Shown one piece after another: positions 32,391-41,884 of a stretch of DNA of 64,000 nt (within the stretch, counting starts at the first letter, position 1; the number at the start of each line of letters is the position of its first letter). The DNA is from Rubrobacter aplysinae (lineage in GTDB: Bacteria > Actinomycetota > Rubrobacteria > Rubrobacterales > Rubrobacteraceae), in NCBI RefSeq assembly GCF_001029505.1, contig NZ_LEKH01000008.1:84476-148475 (forward strand), in the 5' to 3' direction. The notes beneath the pieces were generated by a model that saw nothing but the letters and a program-made list of their open reading frames with translations, was not told where the DNA came from and searched no databases. The translations under genes and the position numbers were made by a program.

Positions 32391-32693
32391 CTACCGGCCG
32401 AAGAATAGCTTGGCGGCCGGGCTCATCATCTCCGGGCTCCACATGGGCTCGAAGGTGAGCTGGGTGTTGGTGGTCTCCACACCCTCTATCGCCAGGGTCT
32501 CGGTCTCTACCTGCTCCTGGATCATATCCCCCACGGGGCACATGGGGCTCGTCAGGGAGAACTTCACGTCCACGTGACGGCCGTCCTCGTGGACCTCGAC
32601 GTCGTAGATCAAACCAAGCTCCACGAGGTCCATCCCGATCTCGGGGTCTATGACGTTTCTAAGCTGATCCCGCACGCGCTCTTCGGTTAGCAC
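32391..32693 (-). CDS. MIP18 family (SufT/PaaD-like) iron-sulfur assembly factor
   Basis: The 100-aa protein is a single MIP18/DUF59 domain with VRDQLRNVIDPEIGMDLVELGLIYDV, the cysteine in LTSPMCPVGDMI and an LTFEPMWSPEMMS end. Members help insert Fe-S clusters into target proteins. No suf operon is adjacent, so it may act alone or with suf genes elsewhere. It is the downstream neighbour of the inositol synthase gene on the same strand, 255 bp away. Confidence 0.9.
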   Translation of the reverse strand: MLTEERVRDQLRNVIDPEIGMDLVELGLIYDVEVHEDGRHVDVKFSLTSPMCPVGDMIQEQVETETLAIEGVETTNTQLTFEPMWSPEMMSPAAKLFFGR

Positions 32694-32948
32694 CCTTTCA
32701 CCTCTTTTTTCGCCGCTTTTTTCGTCTCTCTCGCCTTTTTCGCCTTCTGGAGCTCCCGCCCAGGGCTTTCGCCGGGGCGATGAGGCTTACTCCGCCTGCA
32801 CTGCTCCGCACGCCTCGGCTTTACAGCAATTGTAAATTCTCCGGCCCGGTTTTCCACTCCCAGCTATTTCTCTCCTCCTTCTCCGGCCCCTCTTCTCCGG
32901 CCACCTGGGAGCAGAGCCCAGCCCGGGAGCGCATGGAAAGGTGAGGAC

Positions 32949-34232
32949 TCAAGAGACTTCCGAGATGGCGACCAGCTCCTGTTCCAGGCGGTGGAGTTGT
33001 CGGAAGAGGTCGTGCTCGGGATGTAGGCCTTCCGGGGTCATCGGGCTCTTGAAGTAGAAGGAGAGCCAGTCCTGGACGCCTCCCATGCCGGATCTCCGGG
33101 CCAAATCTAGAAGTAGCGCGAGGTCCAGCACCAGCGGGGCGGCGAGGATGGAGTCGCGGGCGAGGAGGTTTATCTTGATCTGCATCGGGTACCCGAGCCA
33201 GCCGGTGAGGTCCGCGTTGTCCCAGCCCTCCTTCGCGTCGCCGCGAGGCGGATAGTAGTTGATGTCCACGGTGTGGGACATGCTCTCGTACAGCTCGGGG
33301 TATAGGCCGGGGTCCAGGATGCTCTCGAGAGCGGAGAGCTTGGAGACCTCCTTGCTCTTGTGGCTCTCCGGGTCTTCTAGCACCATGCCGTCGCGGTTGC
33401 CGAGGAGGTTGGTCGAGAACCAGCCTTCGAGCCCGAGCGCCCGGGCGCGAATTCCGGGGGCGAGGATGGTCTTTATGAGGGTCTGGCCGGTCTTGAAATC
33501 CTTCCCGGCCACGGGGACACCGAGCTCTGCGGCGAGTTGTAGCAGGGCGGGTATCTCGACGGCCAGGCTCGGCGCGCCATTGGCGTAGGGAACCCCCTCC
33601 CGGATGGCGGCGTAAGCGTAGATCATGGCCGGCGAGATCGCGGGGTCCGACTCTTCGAGCGCCCGCTCGAAGTCCTCCAGGCCGTGGTGGGCCTTCCGGG
33701 GTTGGGCGTAGGCCTCGGTCGAGGCGCAGGAGATCATGACCACCCGGTCCAGGCCGTTGACCCGCTTGAACTCACGGATGTCCTCCCGCACGAGCTCCGC
33801 TGCCTCTCGCAGAGACGTGTAGCTCTTTACGTGTGACCCCTCCAGCCGGCTCACATAACGGGGGTCGAAGACGGCCGCCATGGGCTCGATGGCCCGGAGG
33901 CATTCACGGGCGGACTCCAGGTGGGCTTCGGAGAGCACGCCGGCGGCTCTCGCGGCCTCGTACCCGTCGTCGGCGACGACGTCCCAGCCGCCGACTACGA
34001 TATCTCCGACGCTGGAGAGCGGGACGATATCCTTTATCCTTCGCGCCTTCTCCCCGGCGGCGTCCCGGATAACGCCGAGCTGGGTCAAGGAGCCGACGGG
34101 GTCGGTCTCTCCACGCCGGATCAGGTCCAGCCCGGCGGCGAACGTCGTGGCCACGGAGCCCAGCCCCGGAATCAGCACCCCGAGCCTGCCGGAGGACCGC
34201 TCCGGCTCTTCCGCATGATCCGTTCGTTGCAT
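32949..34232 (-). CDS. ino1: Myo-inositol-1-phosphate synthase
   Basis: The 427-aa enzyme should cyclise glucose-6-phosphate to inositol-1-phosphate using NAD+. It shows the Rossmann start LGVLIPGLGSVATTFAAGLDLI, the conserved VPVAGKDFKTGQTLIKTILAP around residues 245-265, with the catalytic lysine, and STNLLGNRDG near 285. In actinobacteria the product feeds phosphatidylinositol, mycothiol or compatible solutes; which one applies here is unknown. ATG 34232 has GGGAG upstream and trims a 10-residue extension. Confidence 0.92.
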   Translation of the reverse strand: MQRTDHAEEPERSSGRLGVLIPGLGSVATTFAAGLDLIRRGETDPVGSLTQLGVIRDAAGEKARRIKDIVPLSSVGDIVVGGWDVVADDGYEAARAAGVLSEAHLESARECLRAIEPMAAVFDPRYVSRLEGSHVKSYTSLREAAELVREDIREFKRVNGLDRVVMISCASTEAYAQPRKAHHGLEDFERALEESDPAISPAMIYAYAAIREGVPYANGAPSLAVEIPALLQLAAELGVPVAGKDFKTGQTLIKTILAPGIRARALGLEGWFSTNLLGNRDGMVLEDPESHKSKEVSKLSALESILDPGLYPELYESMSHTVDINYYPPRGDAKEGWDNADLTGWLGYPMQIKINLLARDSILAAPLVLDLALLLDLARRSGMGGVQDWLSFYFKSPMTPEGLHPEHDLFRQLHRLEQELVAISEVS

Positions 34233-34426
34233 CTGCTCCCTGCCTTTTCTCGCGCTTCTCACCGGCTACCGGTGGAGCTTAACCTGAGACCGGCAGAGCC
34301 GTGGATCCTTCTCCTCTTCCGAGTCGTTTAGACCCTGATTATTTAGAGAGCACCTCTCATGGCACTCATCCACCGTTTAGCGGGGTTTATACGCAACATC
34401 TTGCGGATAACCGGAAATGTCAGGGG

Positions 34427-35650
34427 TCAAGCAGGCTGGCGGATAATGACGAGGGCGACGAGAAACATGGTGGCGGCCAGCCCGGCGGCGGCGTAGTAGG
34501 CACCGGTAATGCCCAGCGCGGCGGCCGAGGCACCCATGACGAGCGGCCCGATGGTCTGGCCCAGACGGAGGCCCATGCCGTTCAGGGCTAGCAGTGCGCC
34601 CCGGCTCTCGGAGGAGGTGGACCCGGCGAGCAGGGAGAAGATGTTCGGGAGGTTTATCCCCTGCGCGACCCCGAAGATCACGGTGGGTATGAGCAAATAC
34701 GGGAGCGCGGGCATCAGGGGTATTGCGGATAGCGCCACGGCGTACAGCACGAACGCGATCCTCACGAGAGTCATTCCGTCCACGATTCGGGCGATACGTC
34801 CCAGCTGCAAAGAGGTCAGGGCCGTGGTGAAGGACGCGCTCGACAGGATCAGACCGACCAGCAGGGGCGAGGCGCCGAAGGAGCCGTCGAGCAGGATCGG
34901 GAGGTACGTGATCTGGGGCCCGTACAGGATCACGAACGTGACCAGCGTGGCGCCCAGCAGCCCGGCGGTGCGCCGGTCCTTGAGGCTGTCCCGGATGTCT
35001 CTGAAATACTGTTTGAGGCTCTCCCCGCCCTCCGGCTCGGGGTTATGCAGGAAGAACAGCACCAGCAGGCCCACGGGGACGGCCACCAGGGGTAGAGCGA
35101 AAGGGTAGTGCCAGCCCAGTATGGCGAGAGCGCCGCCAATCGCCGGGTAGCTACCCGTGCCCAGGGAGAGGATACTGGAGTTGTAGCCCATCGCCGTATC
35201 GCGGTCGTTGCCGGAAAAGATGTCGCCGATCATGGTCACGTTGATCGTGCCGAGCGCCGCGGCGCCGCAGCCCTGTAGAAAGCGCAGGATCAGCAGCGCC
35301 TCTATACCCGGAGCCAGCGCGCACGCGCCACCGGCGATACCGAAAAGAAACAGGGAGGGCACGAGCACCCTTTTGCGTCCGAGCCGGTCCGAGAGGATAC
35401 CGAGAACCGGAGTCAGCGCTACCCCCGGCAGGGTAAACACCGTGAGCAGCAGCCCGACCCGGCCTGCTGAGAGTCCAAGCTCTTCCGAGACCTCCGGCAG
35501 CGCCGGGGTTATAACGGCCGCCCCCATGACGGCCATCAGGGTCACGGCGAAGATGATCCGCAGGTTGTGGTTCCTGTGGACCGGTTGCCCGCCCCCGCTC
35601 TCTCCCGCCGCGCTCACGAGGACGAAAGTTAGCACCTCTGCATACCTCAC
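34427..35650 (-). CDS. Major facilitator superfamily transporter (second copy)
   Basis: The 407-aa protein has 12 predicted helices, with GILSDRLGRKRVLVPSL (loop 2-3 motif) and GRIARIVDGMTLVRIA in the second half. It resembles the DHA1 type of multidrug efflux proteins. The N-terminal 25 residues before NLRIIFAVTLMAVMGAAV are hydrophilic and variable. It shares direction with the inositol synthase but has a 164-bp gap, so linkage is uncertain. Confidence 0.85.
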   Translation of the reverse strand: MRYAEVLTFVLVSAAGESGGGQPVHRNHNLRIIFAVTLMAVMGAAVITPALPEVSEELGLSAGRVGLLLTVFTLPGVALTPVLGILSDRLGRKRVLVPSLFLFGIAGGACALAPGIEALLILRFLQGCGAAALGTINVTMIGDIFSGNDRDTAMGYNSSILSLGTGSYPAIGGALAILGWHYPFALPLVAVPVGLLVLFFLHNPEPEGGESLKQYFRDIRDSLKDRRTAGLLGATLVTFVILYGPQITYLPILLDGSFGASPLLVGLILSSASFTTALTSLQLGRIARIVDGMTLVRIAFVLYAVALSAIPLMPALPYLLIPTVIFGVAQGINLPNIFSLLAGSTSSESRGALLALNGMGLRLGQTIGPLVMGASAAALGITGAYYAAAGLAATMFLVALVIIRQPA

Positions 35651-35706
35651 GTAGCGATGGCATACACAAGGCGTGCGCCGGAGGCAAGGCTACGGGCGTG
35701 AGGCCG

Positions 35707-36432
35707 TTAGCCTGGACTCCAGCCGAGGCGGCACAGGAGCCCGGCGGTCATCGCGGCGGTTGCGCCCCAGATCTCGTACCGCCGCAGCGTCCCCCCGCCG
35801 CCGACGGTGACGCCGTCCACGGCGAAGACCGGCACCTCGTAGCGGCGGCCGTCGCGGCTCCACGGGACCCGCTGGAAGGCGCTGCCGGACATCAGGTCCG
35901 CGAGGGGCACGGTGAAGATCTCCTCCACCTCTTCGGGGGCGAGCGCAAGCTCCGCCCTGGTGGGCAGCAGGCCGACGAACGGGCTTACCCGGTAGTCGCT
36001 CGGGGGAATGTACATCTCCTCCAGCTGGCCGAGGATCTCGATCTCCGCTCGCGGGAGACCAACCTCCTCGCGGGTCTCGCGTAGCGCCGTCTCCAGCAGC
36101 GAGCCGTCGGAAGGCTCCATGCCGCCGCCGGGGAATGAGATCTGCCCCGCGTGATCCTGCAGGTGGCCTTTTCTGAGCGTGTACAGGACGTGCGCCCCCC
36201 CGGCGTGGGGTATCACGGGTATCAGCACGGCGGCGCGGCGGGAGCCGTTATTCGGCGGCGGAGTCCTGGGGCGTCTGTGGCCGGTTTCGAGGTCCACGGG
36301 CGAGAAGCTCTCGTACACCTCGCGCCAGCCCTCGAAAGGGGTCGCGGTCGCGGCCCTCAGCCGGGACTCGAAGCCCCCGGGCGAGCCATTCGGTGCGGTG
36401 TCGGCGTCGTTTTCCTGATCCGGTTGCGTCAC
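35707..36432 (-). CDS. Nudix hydrolase, CoA pyrophosphatase type
   Basis: The 241-aa protein has a Nudix box GGGMEPSDGSLLETALRETREEVGL around residues 101-125 (given here in parts: GGGMEP, then RETREEVGL). It is preceded by LYTLRKGHLQDHAGQISFPGG, the UPF0035 motif of CoA-specific members. It should cleave CoA and acyl-CoA to 3',5'-ADP and phosphopantetheine. The N-terminal 60 residues are extra. GTG 36432 is the start used; no strong ribosome site is visible. Confidence 0.88.
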   Translation of the reverse strand: MTQPDQENDADTAPNGSPGGFESRLRAATATPFEGWREVYESFSPVDLETGHRRPRTPPPNNGSRRAAVLIPVIPHAGGAHVLYTLRKGHLQDHAGQISFPGGGMEPSDGSLLETALRETREEVGLPRAEIEILGQLEEMYIPPSDYRVSPFVGLLPTRAELALAPEEVEEIFTVPLADLMSGSAFQRVPWSRDGRRYEVPVFAVDGVTVGGGGTLRRYEIWGATAAMTAGLLCRLGWSPG

Positions 36433-36519
36433 GCGTCCAATGATAGATCATGGCCACGACGCCTTCCGTGCGCGCCCGTACGCTCCGGTAGCTCGGTAGC
36501 TCCGGCGGGCGCTACGGAA

Positions 36520-37638
36520 CTACGAAGAGCCATCCGCGGCGGACTCGGCGGACTCGGTTCCAAATGCCGGCATTACGGCCGGTATGTCTATGCCCTCCTC
36601 GGCGTAACGGCGGTGGAGGCGCTTCATAAACTCGTGCTTTACCGCGAACTGGTCCACGAACTCCCGGATGGTCAGGATCACGGAGAAGTCGACGCTCATC
36701 TCTCCGAAGTTGTTATAGCGGACGAGCGGCTCCGTCTCGGCGACGCAGCCGGGGACCTCCTGCAGGATCTCACGCCCGACCTCCAGCGTCACCTCCTCGA
36801 CGCGGGCGAGGTCCATGCCGTACCCGACGCGGGCCGGAATGATGAGCGAGAGCTGCTTGCCCGGCTGATAGTAGTTGGTGATGATGGAGTTCGACATCGT
36901 CGAGTTCGGCACGATGATGGTGTTGTTGTTCAGGGACCGGATCGTGGTGTTGCGCCAGGTTATGTCGGTGACGTAGCCCTCGTCACCGGACTCCAGACTC
37001 ACGTAATCGTTTGGCCGCAGCTGGCGCGAGAGGATTATAACTATGCCCGAGAAGAAGTTGGCGAGCGTCTCCTGCAAGGCCAGGGCCACGGCAAGACCAC
37101 CGACACCGAGAGCCGTGAGTATCGGGGCGACCGCCACGCCGATGGACTGGAGCGAGATCAAGCCCGCCAGCGTGAAGATCACGATCCCGGAGACGTTCAC
37201 CAGCAGCGACGAGGATGGCAGACCCTTGATCTGGCTCGTGTACAGCTTTATGAAGCCGTTGGCTATCCGGGTCAGGAGCACCGCCACAGAGATGATAAAG
37301 GCCACGGTCAAGCCGGAGGTGACCACGTTGAAGAGCGTGACGTTGTCGCCGCTTCCACGCTCGAAGAAGGTGAGAGAGCCACTGTACGCCGCCAAGTAGA
37401 TCCCGATCAGACCGAACCACACGGTGACCACGTAGCGCAGCGAGTCAAAGATGATGTCGTCGCTATACCAGTAGTTACTCGAGGCTCGATAACGTAGCCA
37501 ACGCAGCACCGTCTTCTCGAAGATAAACCCGAGGACGAACCCACCGAACACCAGAGCCAGCGGCACCAGATACCGCATGGCACTGTTCTCTCCACCGGAC
37601 CAGGTAACGTCAGCTATACGTGTGAGCAGCTCTCTCAA
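36520..37638 (-). CDS. Mechanosensitive ion channel family protein (MscS)
   Basis: The 372-aa protein has four to five N-terminal helices and the pore helix VAPILTALGVGGLAVALALQETLANFFSGI, with alternating Gly/Ala packing, around residues 155-185. It is followed by the beta domain (DYVSLESGDEGYVTDITWRNTTIR, NNNTIIVPNSTMSNSII). MscS channels open under membrane tension and release solutes after osmotic downshift. The start is TTG 37638 behind GGAGG. It is divergent from the thioesterase gene. Confidence 0.92.
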   Translation of the reverse strand: MRELLTRIADVTWSGGENSAMRYLVPLALVFGGFVLGFIFEKTVLRWLRYRASSNYWYSDDIIFDSLRYVVTVWFGLIGIYLAAYSGSLTFFERGSGDNVTLFNVVTSGLTVAFIISVAVLLTRIANGFIKLYTSQIKGLPSSSLLVNVSGIVIFTLAGLISLQSIGVAVAPILTALGVGGLAVALALQETLANFFSGIVIILSRQLRPNDYVSLESGDEGYVTDITWRNTTIRSLNNNTIIVPNSTMSNSIITNYYQPGKQLSLIIPARVGYGMDLARVEEVTLEVGREILQEVPGCVAETEPLVRYNNFGEMSVDFSVILTIREFVDQFAVKHEFMKRLHRRYAEEGIDIPAVMPAFGTESAESAADGSS

Positions 37639-37865
37639 CTATTGCCTCCGGCTCGACACGCGGAGCTTTCTCGCACCGCGCCAACTTCTATAAACCGCTC
37701 CGGCAAGATTCTCTCACGCCGGGCGGCGGGAGTATATTATGTCGCTCGGGAGCTTTACACGGATTCTACGGGCGCCGCCGCGAAACCTTCCGAGGAGTCA
37801 AACGCAGCGGGCGGCATCGTCTATTCTGGGACGCTCCGGATACTGAGTGGAGGTTGTATAAACCT

Positions 37866-38312
37866 ATGACGAGGCGCGAGCCCACCAAGCGAGAGCTTTA
37901 TCCGCACTTTCTACAGCTACAGACGCGCTGGATGGACAATGATGTCTACGGTCACGTAAACAACGTCATCTACTACTCGTACTTCGATACCGTGGTAAAC
38001 GAGTACCTGATCTCCTCCGGCGTGCTGGATATCTCCGGCGGGGAGGTCATAGGCCTCGTGGCGCACACCGAGTGCGACTACTTCGCGCCCCTCTCGTTTC
38101 CGCAAAAGGTGGACGCCGGGCTGCGCGTCGAGCGCCTGGGCGGATCGAGCGTGACCTACGAGATCGGGCTGTTCGACCCCGGCTCCGACGAGGCGGTGGC
38201 CGTGGGAAGCTTCGTACACGTCTACGTGGACCGCGAGACCCGGCGCTCCACCGGCCTCCCGGCGCCGCTCAGAGAAGCGCTGGAAAGGTTAACCACCGGC
38301 GGCACCGGATAG
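37866..38312 (+). CDS. Acyl-CoA thioesterase, 4HBT hot-dog family
   Basis: The 148-aa hot-dog protein contains TRWMDNDVYGHVNNVIYYSYFDTVVNEYL near the start, where the first Asp in DNDVYGHVNN is the usual catalytic residue of the 4-hydroxybenzoyl-CoA thioesterase type. It should hydrolyse an acyl-CoA; the substrate is unknown. ATG 37866 fits the family length; GGAGG lies 12 nt upstream, somewhat far. A TATATT box occurs at 37733-37738, implying a leader of about 120 nt. Confidence 0.88.
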   Translation: MTRREPTKRELYPHFLQLQTRWMDNDVYGHVNNVIYYSYFDTVVNEYLISSGVLDISGGEVIGLVAHTECDYFAPLSFPQKVDAGLRVERLGGSSVTYEIGLFDPGSDEAVAVGSFVHVYVDRETRRSTGLPAPLREALERLTTGGTG

Positions 38313-38363
38313 CCCGAGCAGGTTTAAACGGTGTGATCGAGGATGGGAGCCTCTTCGTATATC

Positions 38364-39146
38364 TCAGTCTCCGTGGAGCCACTCCCGGAGCTGGTGCCGG
38401 GCGTTGAAGAAGGATCTGTAGGAGAGCAGGCCGACGGAGATCGCGGCGATAGAGACGCTGCCGAGCAGCATGTACAGCACGACCATCTGCAGGCGCACCG
38501 CTTCGAGCGGGTCCGCCCCGCCGATGATCATGCCGGCCATCGCCCCGGGCAGGAACACTATACCGGCGGTCTTTGTAGAGTCTATAAGCGGTATCAGCGC
38601 GCTTTTCAGGGAGCTCTTGACTATCGGGGAGAGGGCGACGCGCCCGGTCGCCCCGAGCGCGAGGGCCGCCTCGACCTTGTCGCGCTGCTCGCGCACGTCG
38701 TCCCGGACCCGCACCAGCGTCAGGCTCGTCGCGTTCATGGAGTTCCCGATAACCATGCCGCCGAGCGGGATCAGGTACCGCGCCGTCGGTGGGATCACGC
38801 CGAGCAGTAGCAGAAGTCCCAGGGTACACAGCGCCGCCAGCGCCACGGCCCCGGTGGCGAGCGGCAGCGCGCCCGGCACCTCGGCGGAGCGCCGCGAGGA
38901 GGTCCAGCCCGCGAAGCCCACCATCGCGGCGAGGAGCAGGACCACGTACCCCACGCCCTCCAGCCCGAAGATGAAGTTTATGACGTAGCCTATCGCCGCG
39001 AGCTGGACGAAGGAGCGCACCACCGCAATACCAAGGTCCTTCTCCAACTCGAGCCGCTGCCAGAGGCTGAGGGCAACCGCCACCGCGACCAGCGCGAGCG
39101 CGAGCAGCCCCGAGACCAGGGTGGAAAGACCCTGTACATCTCCCAC
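38364..39146 (-). CDS. FetB-type ABC transporter permease
   Basis: The 260-aa permease has seven hydrophobic segments and the UPF0014 signature IPLGGMVIGNSMNATSLTL around residues 125-143. ALALGATGRVALSPIVKSSLKSALIPLID is the coupling loop to the ATPase. E. coli FetB forms with FetA a putative iron exporter active under peroxide stress, so metal export is a reasonable but unproven role here. GTG 39146 gives the same length as E. coli FetB and lies 2 nt after the FetA stop. Confidence 0.85.
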   Translation of the reverse strand: MGDVQGLSTLVSGLLALALVAVAVALSLWQRLELEKDLGIAVVRSFVQLAAIGYVINFIFGLEGVGYVVLLLAAMVGFAGWTSSRRSAEVPGALPLATGAVALAALCTLGLLLLLGVIPPTARYLIPLGGMVIGNSMNATSLTLVRVRDDVREQRDKVEAALALGATGRVALSPIVKSSLKSALIPLIDSTKTAGIVFLPGAMAGMIIGGADPLEAVRLQMVVLYMLLGSVSIAAISVGLLSYRSFFNARHQLREWLHGD

Positions 39147-39148
39147 CC

Positions 39149-39865
39149 CTACGAGCCCCCGGAGACCAGCCTGCGGGCCTCCCGTCCGGCGGCCGAGAAG
39201 AACTCTCCGGTCCGCCATTGGCCCACGCTCTGCCCGGCGGATAACAGCACCACGCTATCGGCCACGCGCCGGACCTGCTCCAGGTCGTGGCTGACGAGCA
39301 TCACGGTCAGGCCGGAACGGTCGGCCAGGTCCCGGATCATACCTTCCATGCCGCGGCGGGCCGCCTCGTCCAGCGAGCTCGTAGGCTCGTCCATGAGGAG
39401 AGCCTGCGGCCGGAGCGCGAGCGCCCGGGCCACGGAGACCCGCTGCTGCTGGCCCACGGAGAGGCTCTGGGGGTCACGGCTGCACAAGGAGCCGTCCAGG
39501 CCCACGCTATCCAGCAGAGCCTCCACATCCGCCACCGAACCCGCGAGCCGGGCGCCGTAGATCACGGCGTCCTCGACCGTATCCCCGAAAAGCGCCGGTA
39601 GCTGCAGGACCATCCCAACCCGGCGTCTCAGTGCTAGCGTATCCAGCAGTCTCGTTGGCTCGCCGTCCAGATAAACCTCGCCGGAGGTTGGCTCGATCAG
39701 GCGATTCACGGCCCGGAGGAGGGTGCTCTTTCCCGCCCCGGAGGGACCGACGACCGCCGTCACCTCTCCCGTTACCGCCGAAACGTCCACGCCCGCGAGT
39801 ATCTCCGTCCCCTGCCGGACGTACCGGAGGTCTTCTACCCGGATCTTCTCTGTCATCGCGCCCAT
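39149..39865 (-). CDS. FetA-type ABC transporter ATP-binding protein
   Basis: The 238-aa ATPase has Walker A VGPSGAGKSTLLRAV (about 38-52), signature LSVGQQQRVSVARALA (about 130-145), Walker B ALLMDEPTSSLD and the switch histidine in VMLVSHDLEQVRR. It lies immediately upstream of the permease gene and the two must form one transporter. ATG 39856 is an alternative start. The upstream 185 bp before the TVP38 gene show no clear promoter. Confidence 0.92.
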   Translation of the reverse strand: MGAMTEKIRVEDLRYVRQGTEILAGVDVSAVTGEVTAVVGPSGAGKSTLLRAVNRLIEPTSGEVYLDGEPTRLLDTLALRRRVGMVLQLPALFGDTVEDAVIYGARLAGSVADVEALLDSVGLDGSLCSRDPQSLSVGQQQRVSVARALALRPQALLMDEPTSSLDEAARRGMEGMIRDLADRSGLTVMLVSHDLEQVRRVADSVVLLSAGQSVGQWRTGEFFSAAGREARRLVSGGS

Positions 39866-40050
39866 CCCGGCGGCGGATGGACCCCCGTCACCGGCTCGTC
39901 AAGCTCGTCCATAAGAGAAAACTAGCGGAGCCGGCCCGCAAATGCCACGATCTCACGCTACTAGCGAACGGGGTCTTACCCCCAGACGGCCCGGAGGAGC
40001 TAGAGGGAAATCCTGGATCACATGCCCTCTTTGGCGCTGTATCTAGTGCC

Positions 40051-40824
40051 CTACCTGACGCCCTCCCGGATCTCCTCGTCGCGCCGCCAGCGCAGGGCCC
40101 GGACGAGGTCCTTGCGGATGCGGCGGCTCGTAAAGAGCGCGGCGACCGCGATCACGAACAGCCCGATGGCGACCGCCACCTCGACCCACTCTCCGGTGAC
40201 CAGACCGGCTCCAAGACCTACCGTGAACACCTTCGGGGAGGCGGTGACGAAGGTGACCGCCGCGAACTGCCACAGCGGCAGCCGGTGGGCCAGGCCGGCG
40301 GCGAGGCTCACGAAGTTGAACGGTATCGGCATGACCACCCTGAAGAACAGCAGCTCGCGCCAACCGCCCAGGCCCCGGTCCAGGACCCGGTCCACAAGCT
40401 CCATGCGGCCCTCGCCCACCAGCCTGCTAACCAGTCCCCGCCCGGCCCAGCGGGAGAGCACGAACAGTATGCAGGCGCCCAGCGTATCCCCGGCCGCCGT
40501 GAGCAGAACCCCTCCGATGAGCCCGAAGAGCGCGCCGGAGGCGACGTTCAACGGGTATCCCACTACGGGGATAGTCATGAAGACCAACGCCTTCGCCAGC
40601 ACGTAGGTTAGCGGGGCGAGCGCGCCCGTCTGCTCGACCCACTCCCGCAGGATCAGCCCGACCGCCTGTACCTGTTCCAGCCAGACGGAGACCCGCCCGA
40701 CGCCGCCTACCGCCTGTACGACGAGAAAGCCCACCGCGAGCAGAGCCAGTAGCGAGATCAGGGCGACCAGAAGCGTCTTGCGCCACGGCTTGATCGCCCA
40801 TGTGATCCGCCTCAAATGACTCAT
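40051..40824 (-). CDS. TVP38/TMEM64 family (DedA-like VTT domain) membrane protein, copy A
   Basis: The 257-aa protein has six hydrophobic segments. The VTT core YPLNVASGALFGLIGGVLLTAAGDTLGACILF includes the FG..G hairpin, and RVVMPIPFNFVSLAAGL follows near 175. The family is related to DedA/VTT scramblases and transporters for undecaprenyl phosphate or phosphatidylethanolamine; the exact job is unknown. ATG 40824 has GGAGAGG upstream. It faces a related gene at 41036 in the opposite direction, sharing a 211-bp divergent region. Confidence 0.88.
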   Translation of the reverse strand: MSHLRRITWAIKPWRKTLLVALISLLALLAVGFLVVQAVGGVGRVSVWLEQVQAVGLILREWVEQTGALAPLTYVLAKALVFMTIPVVGYPLNVASGALFGLIGGVLLTAAGDTLGACILFVLSRWAGRGLVSRLVGEGRMELVDRVLDRGLGGWRELLFFRVVMPIPFNFVSLAAGLAHRLPLWQFAAVTFVTASPKVFTVGLGAGLVTGEWVEVAVAIGLFVIAVAALFTSRRIRKDLVRALRWRRDEEIREGVR

Positions 40825-41035
40825 TGCCGCCTCTCCTCTACTCGTGTATCTTGCGCTTATGTCGTTAATGAAGATGAATCTCAATAGCATAAGCACGGTA
40901 GGCCTTCCACGGTCATTAGTCAAGGGCGTGGTCGTAGAAGATATAGCGGGTAGCGGAGCCGTCGGAAGCCGGTCTCCTCTATACCCTCTATGCCTCACGG
41001 ACTCCGCAGGCTTCGTATCTGCGGGGGCGTAGCCC

Positions 41036-41884
41036 GTGCAGGGGCCCATCGCGGCGCCGGCGGCCCCCGGCTCCCGGGGTTCCGGCCGGACCCGCGTGCG
41101 CTGGGGGGCGGTTGCCGGCGTCGTCTTCATTCTGGCCCTCGCGGCCGGGATGCCGCTCCTCGGCCTCGGAGAGCGGCTGCGGGAGGCGGTGGAGCAGACC
41201 GGGGCCTGGTCCCCGGTGGTGTACGTCGCGGCCAAGGCGGCGGCTACCGTGGTGGCCCCTTTTAGCGGGGTCCCGTTGAAGGCGGCTTCGGGGGCGCTTT
41301 TCGGGGTCGCGGGCGGTATCTTCTACTCGGTGCTCGGGGATGTAATCGGGGGCTGCCTGTGTTTCTGGGGGGCGCGGCTCCTGGGAAGAAACACCGTCGA
41401 GCGCGTCGCGGGTAAGGGTAGCCTGGACCGTGCGGAGGAGTCCGTCTGCTACGCCGGAGGGTGGAGGGCGCTGTTGTTCGGGAGGCTCGCGCTCTCCTCG
41501 GTGTACAACCTGGTCAGCTACGCCGCCGGGCTTACGAAGCTGCCCTTCCGGCAGTATCTGATGGTGACGGTCTTCGGGGGCGTGCTGCACACCAGCTTTC
41601 TGGTGGCGCTCGGGGCGAGCACCGGGCTCGACTGGAAACTGCGACTGGTGGCCTACGCGAGTATCGCCGTGCTGGCGCTGCTGGCGCTGGTGGGCGGACG
41701 GGGCCTCCAGCGTACCCTCGCCTATAATATCCAGGTTCCGGTAGACGTAACCGATACAGATCAGGCCTACGGGGCGCAGAGCATCCCCCGGGCTTCCCGC
41801 CTCCCCGGCAGGGCCCGGCTAGCGGTACACGCGGGCCACCCGCTCCAGCGCCAGTCGGACCCCGGAGGGCAGCAGGGCCCGTAG
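41036..41884 (+). CDS. TVP38/TMEM64 family membrane protein, copy B
   Basis: The 282-aa protein is a paralogue of copy A across the divergent region. It has VPLKAASGALFGVAGGIFYSVLGDVIGGCL as the VTT core and RLALSSVYNLVSYAAGLTKLPFRQYL in place of the copy A equivalent. It has six hydrophobic segments and a 60-residue hydrophilic C-tail whose last 66 bp overlap the convergent dehydrogenase gene; the tail may not be functional sequence. GTG 41036 is the chosen start. Paired copies often transport related substrates, which is inference. Confidence 0.85.
   Translation: MQGPIAAPAAPGSRGSGRTRVRWGAVAGVVFILALAAGMPLLGLGERLREAVEQTGAWSPVVYVAAKAAATVVAPFSGVPLKAASGALFGVAGGIFYSVLGDVIGGCLCFWGARLLGRNTVERVAGKGSLDRAEESVCYAGGWRALLFGRLALSSVYNLVSYAAGLTKLPFRQYLMVTVFGGVLHTSFLVALGASTGLDWKLRLVAYASIAVLALLALVGGRGLQRTLAYNIQVPVDVTDTDQAYGAQSIPRASRLPGRARLAVHAGHPLQRQSDPGGQQGP

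Noticed and set aside
36151..37497. 448-aa open frame on the + strand opposite the MscS and Nudix genes
   Set aside because: It lies antisense to two clear families, its product is His/Arg/Gly-rich and has no motif, as expected for shadows in GC-rich DNA.
40825..41235. N-terminal extension of the TVP38 copy A frame
   Set aside because: ATG 40824 has a good ribosome site and the longer version runs across the start of copy B in an Arg/Pro-rich frame.
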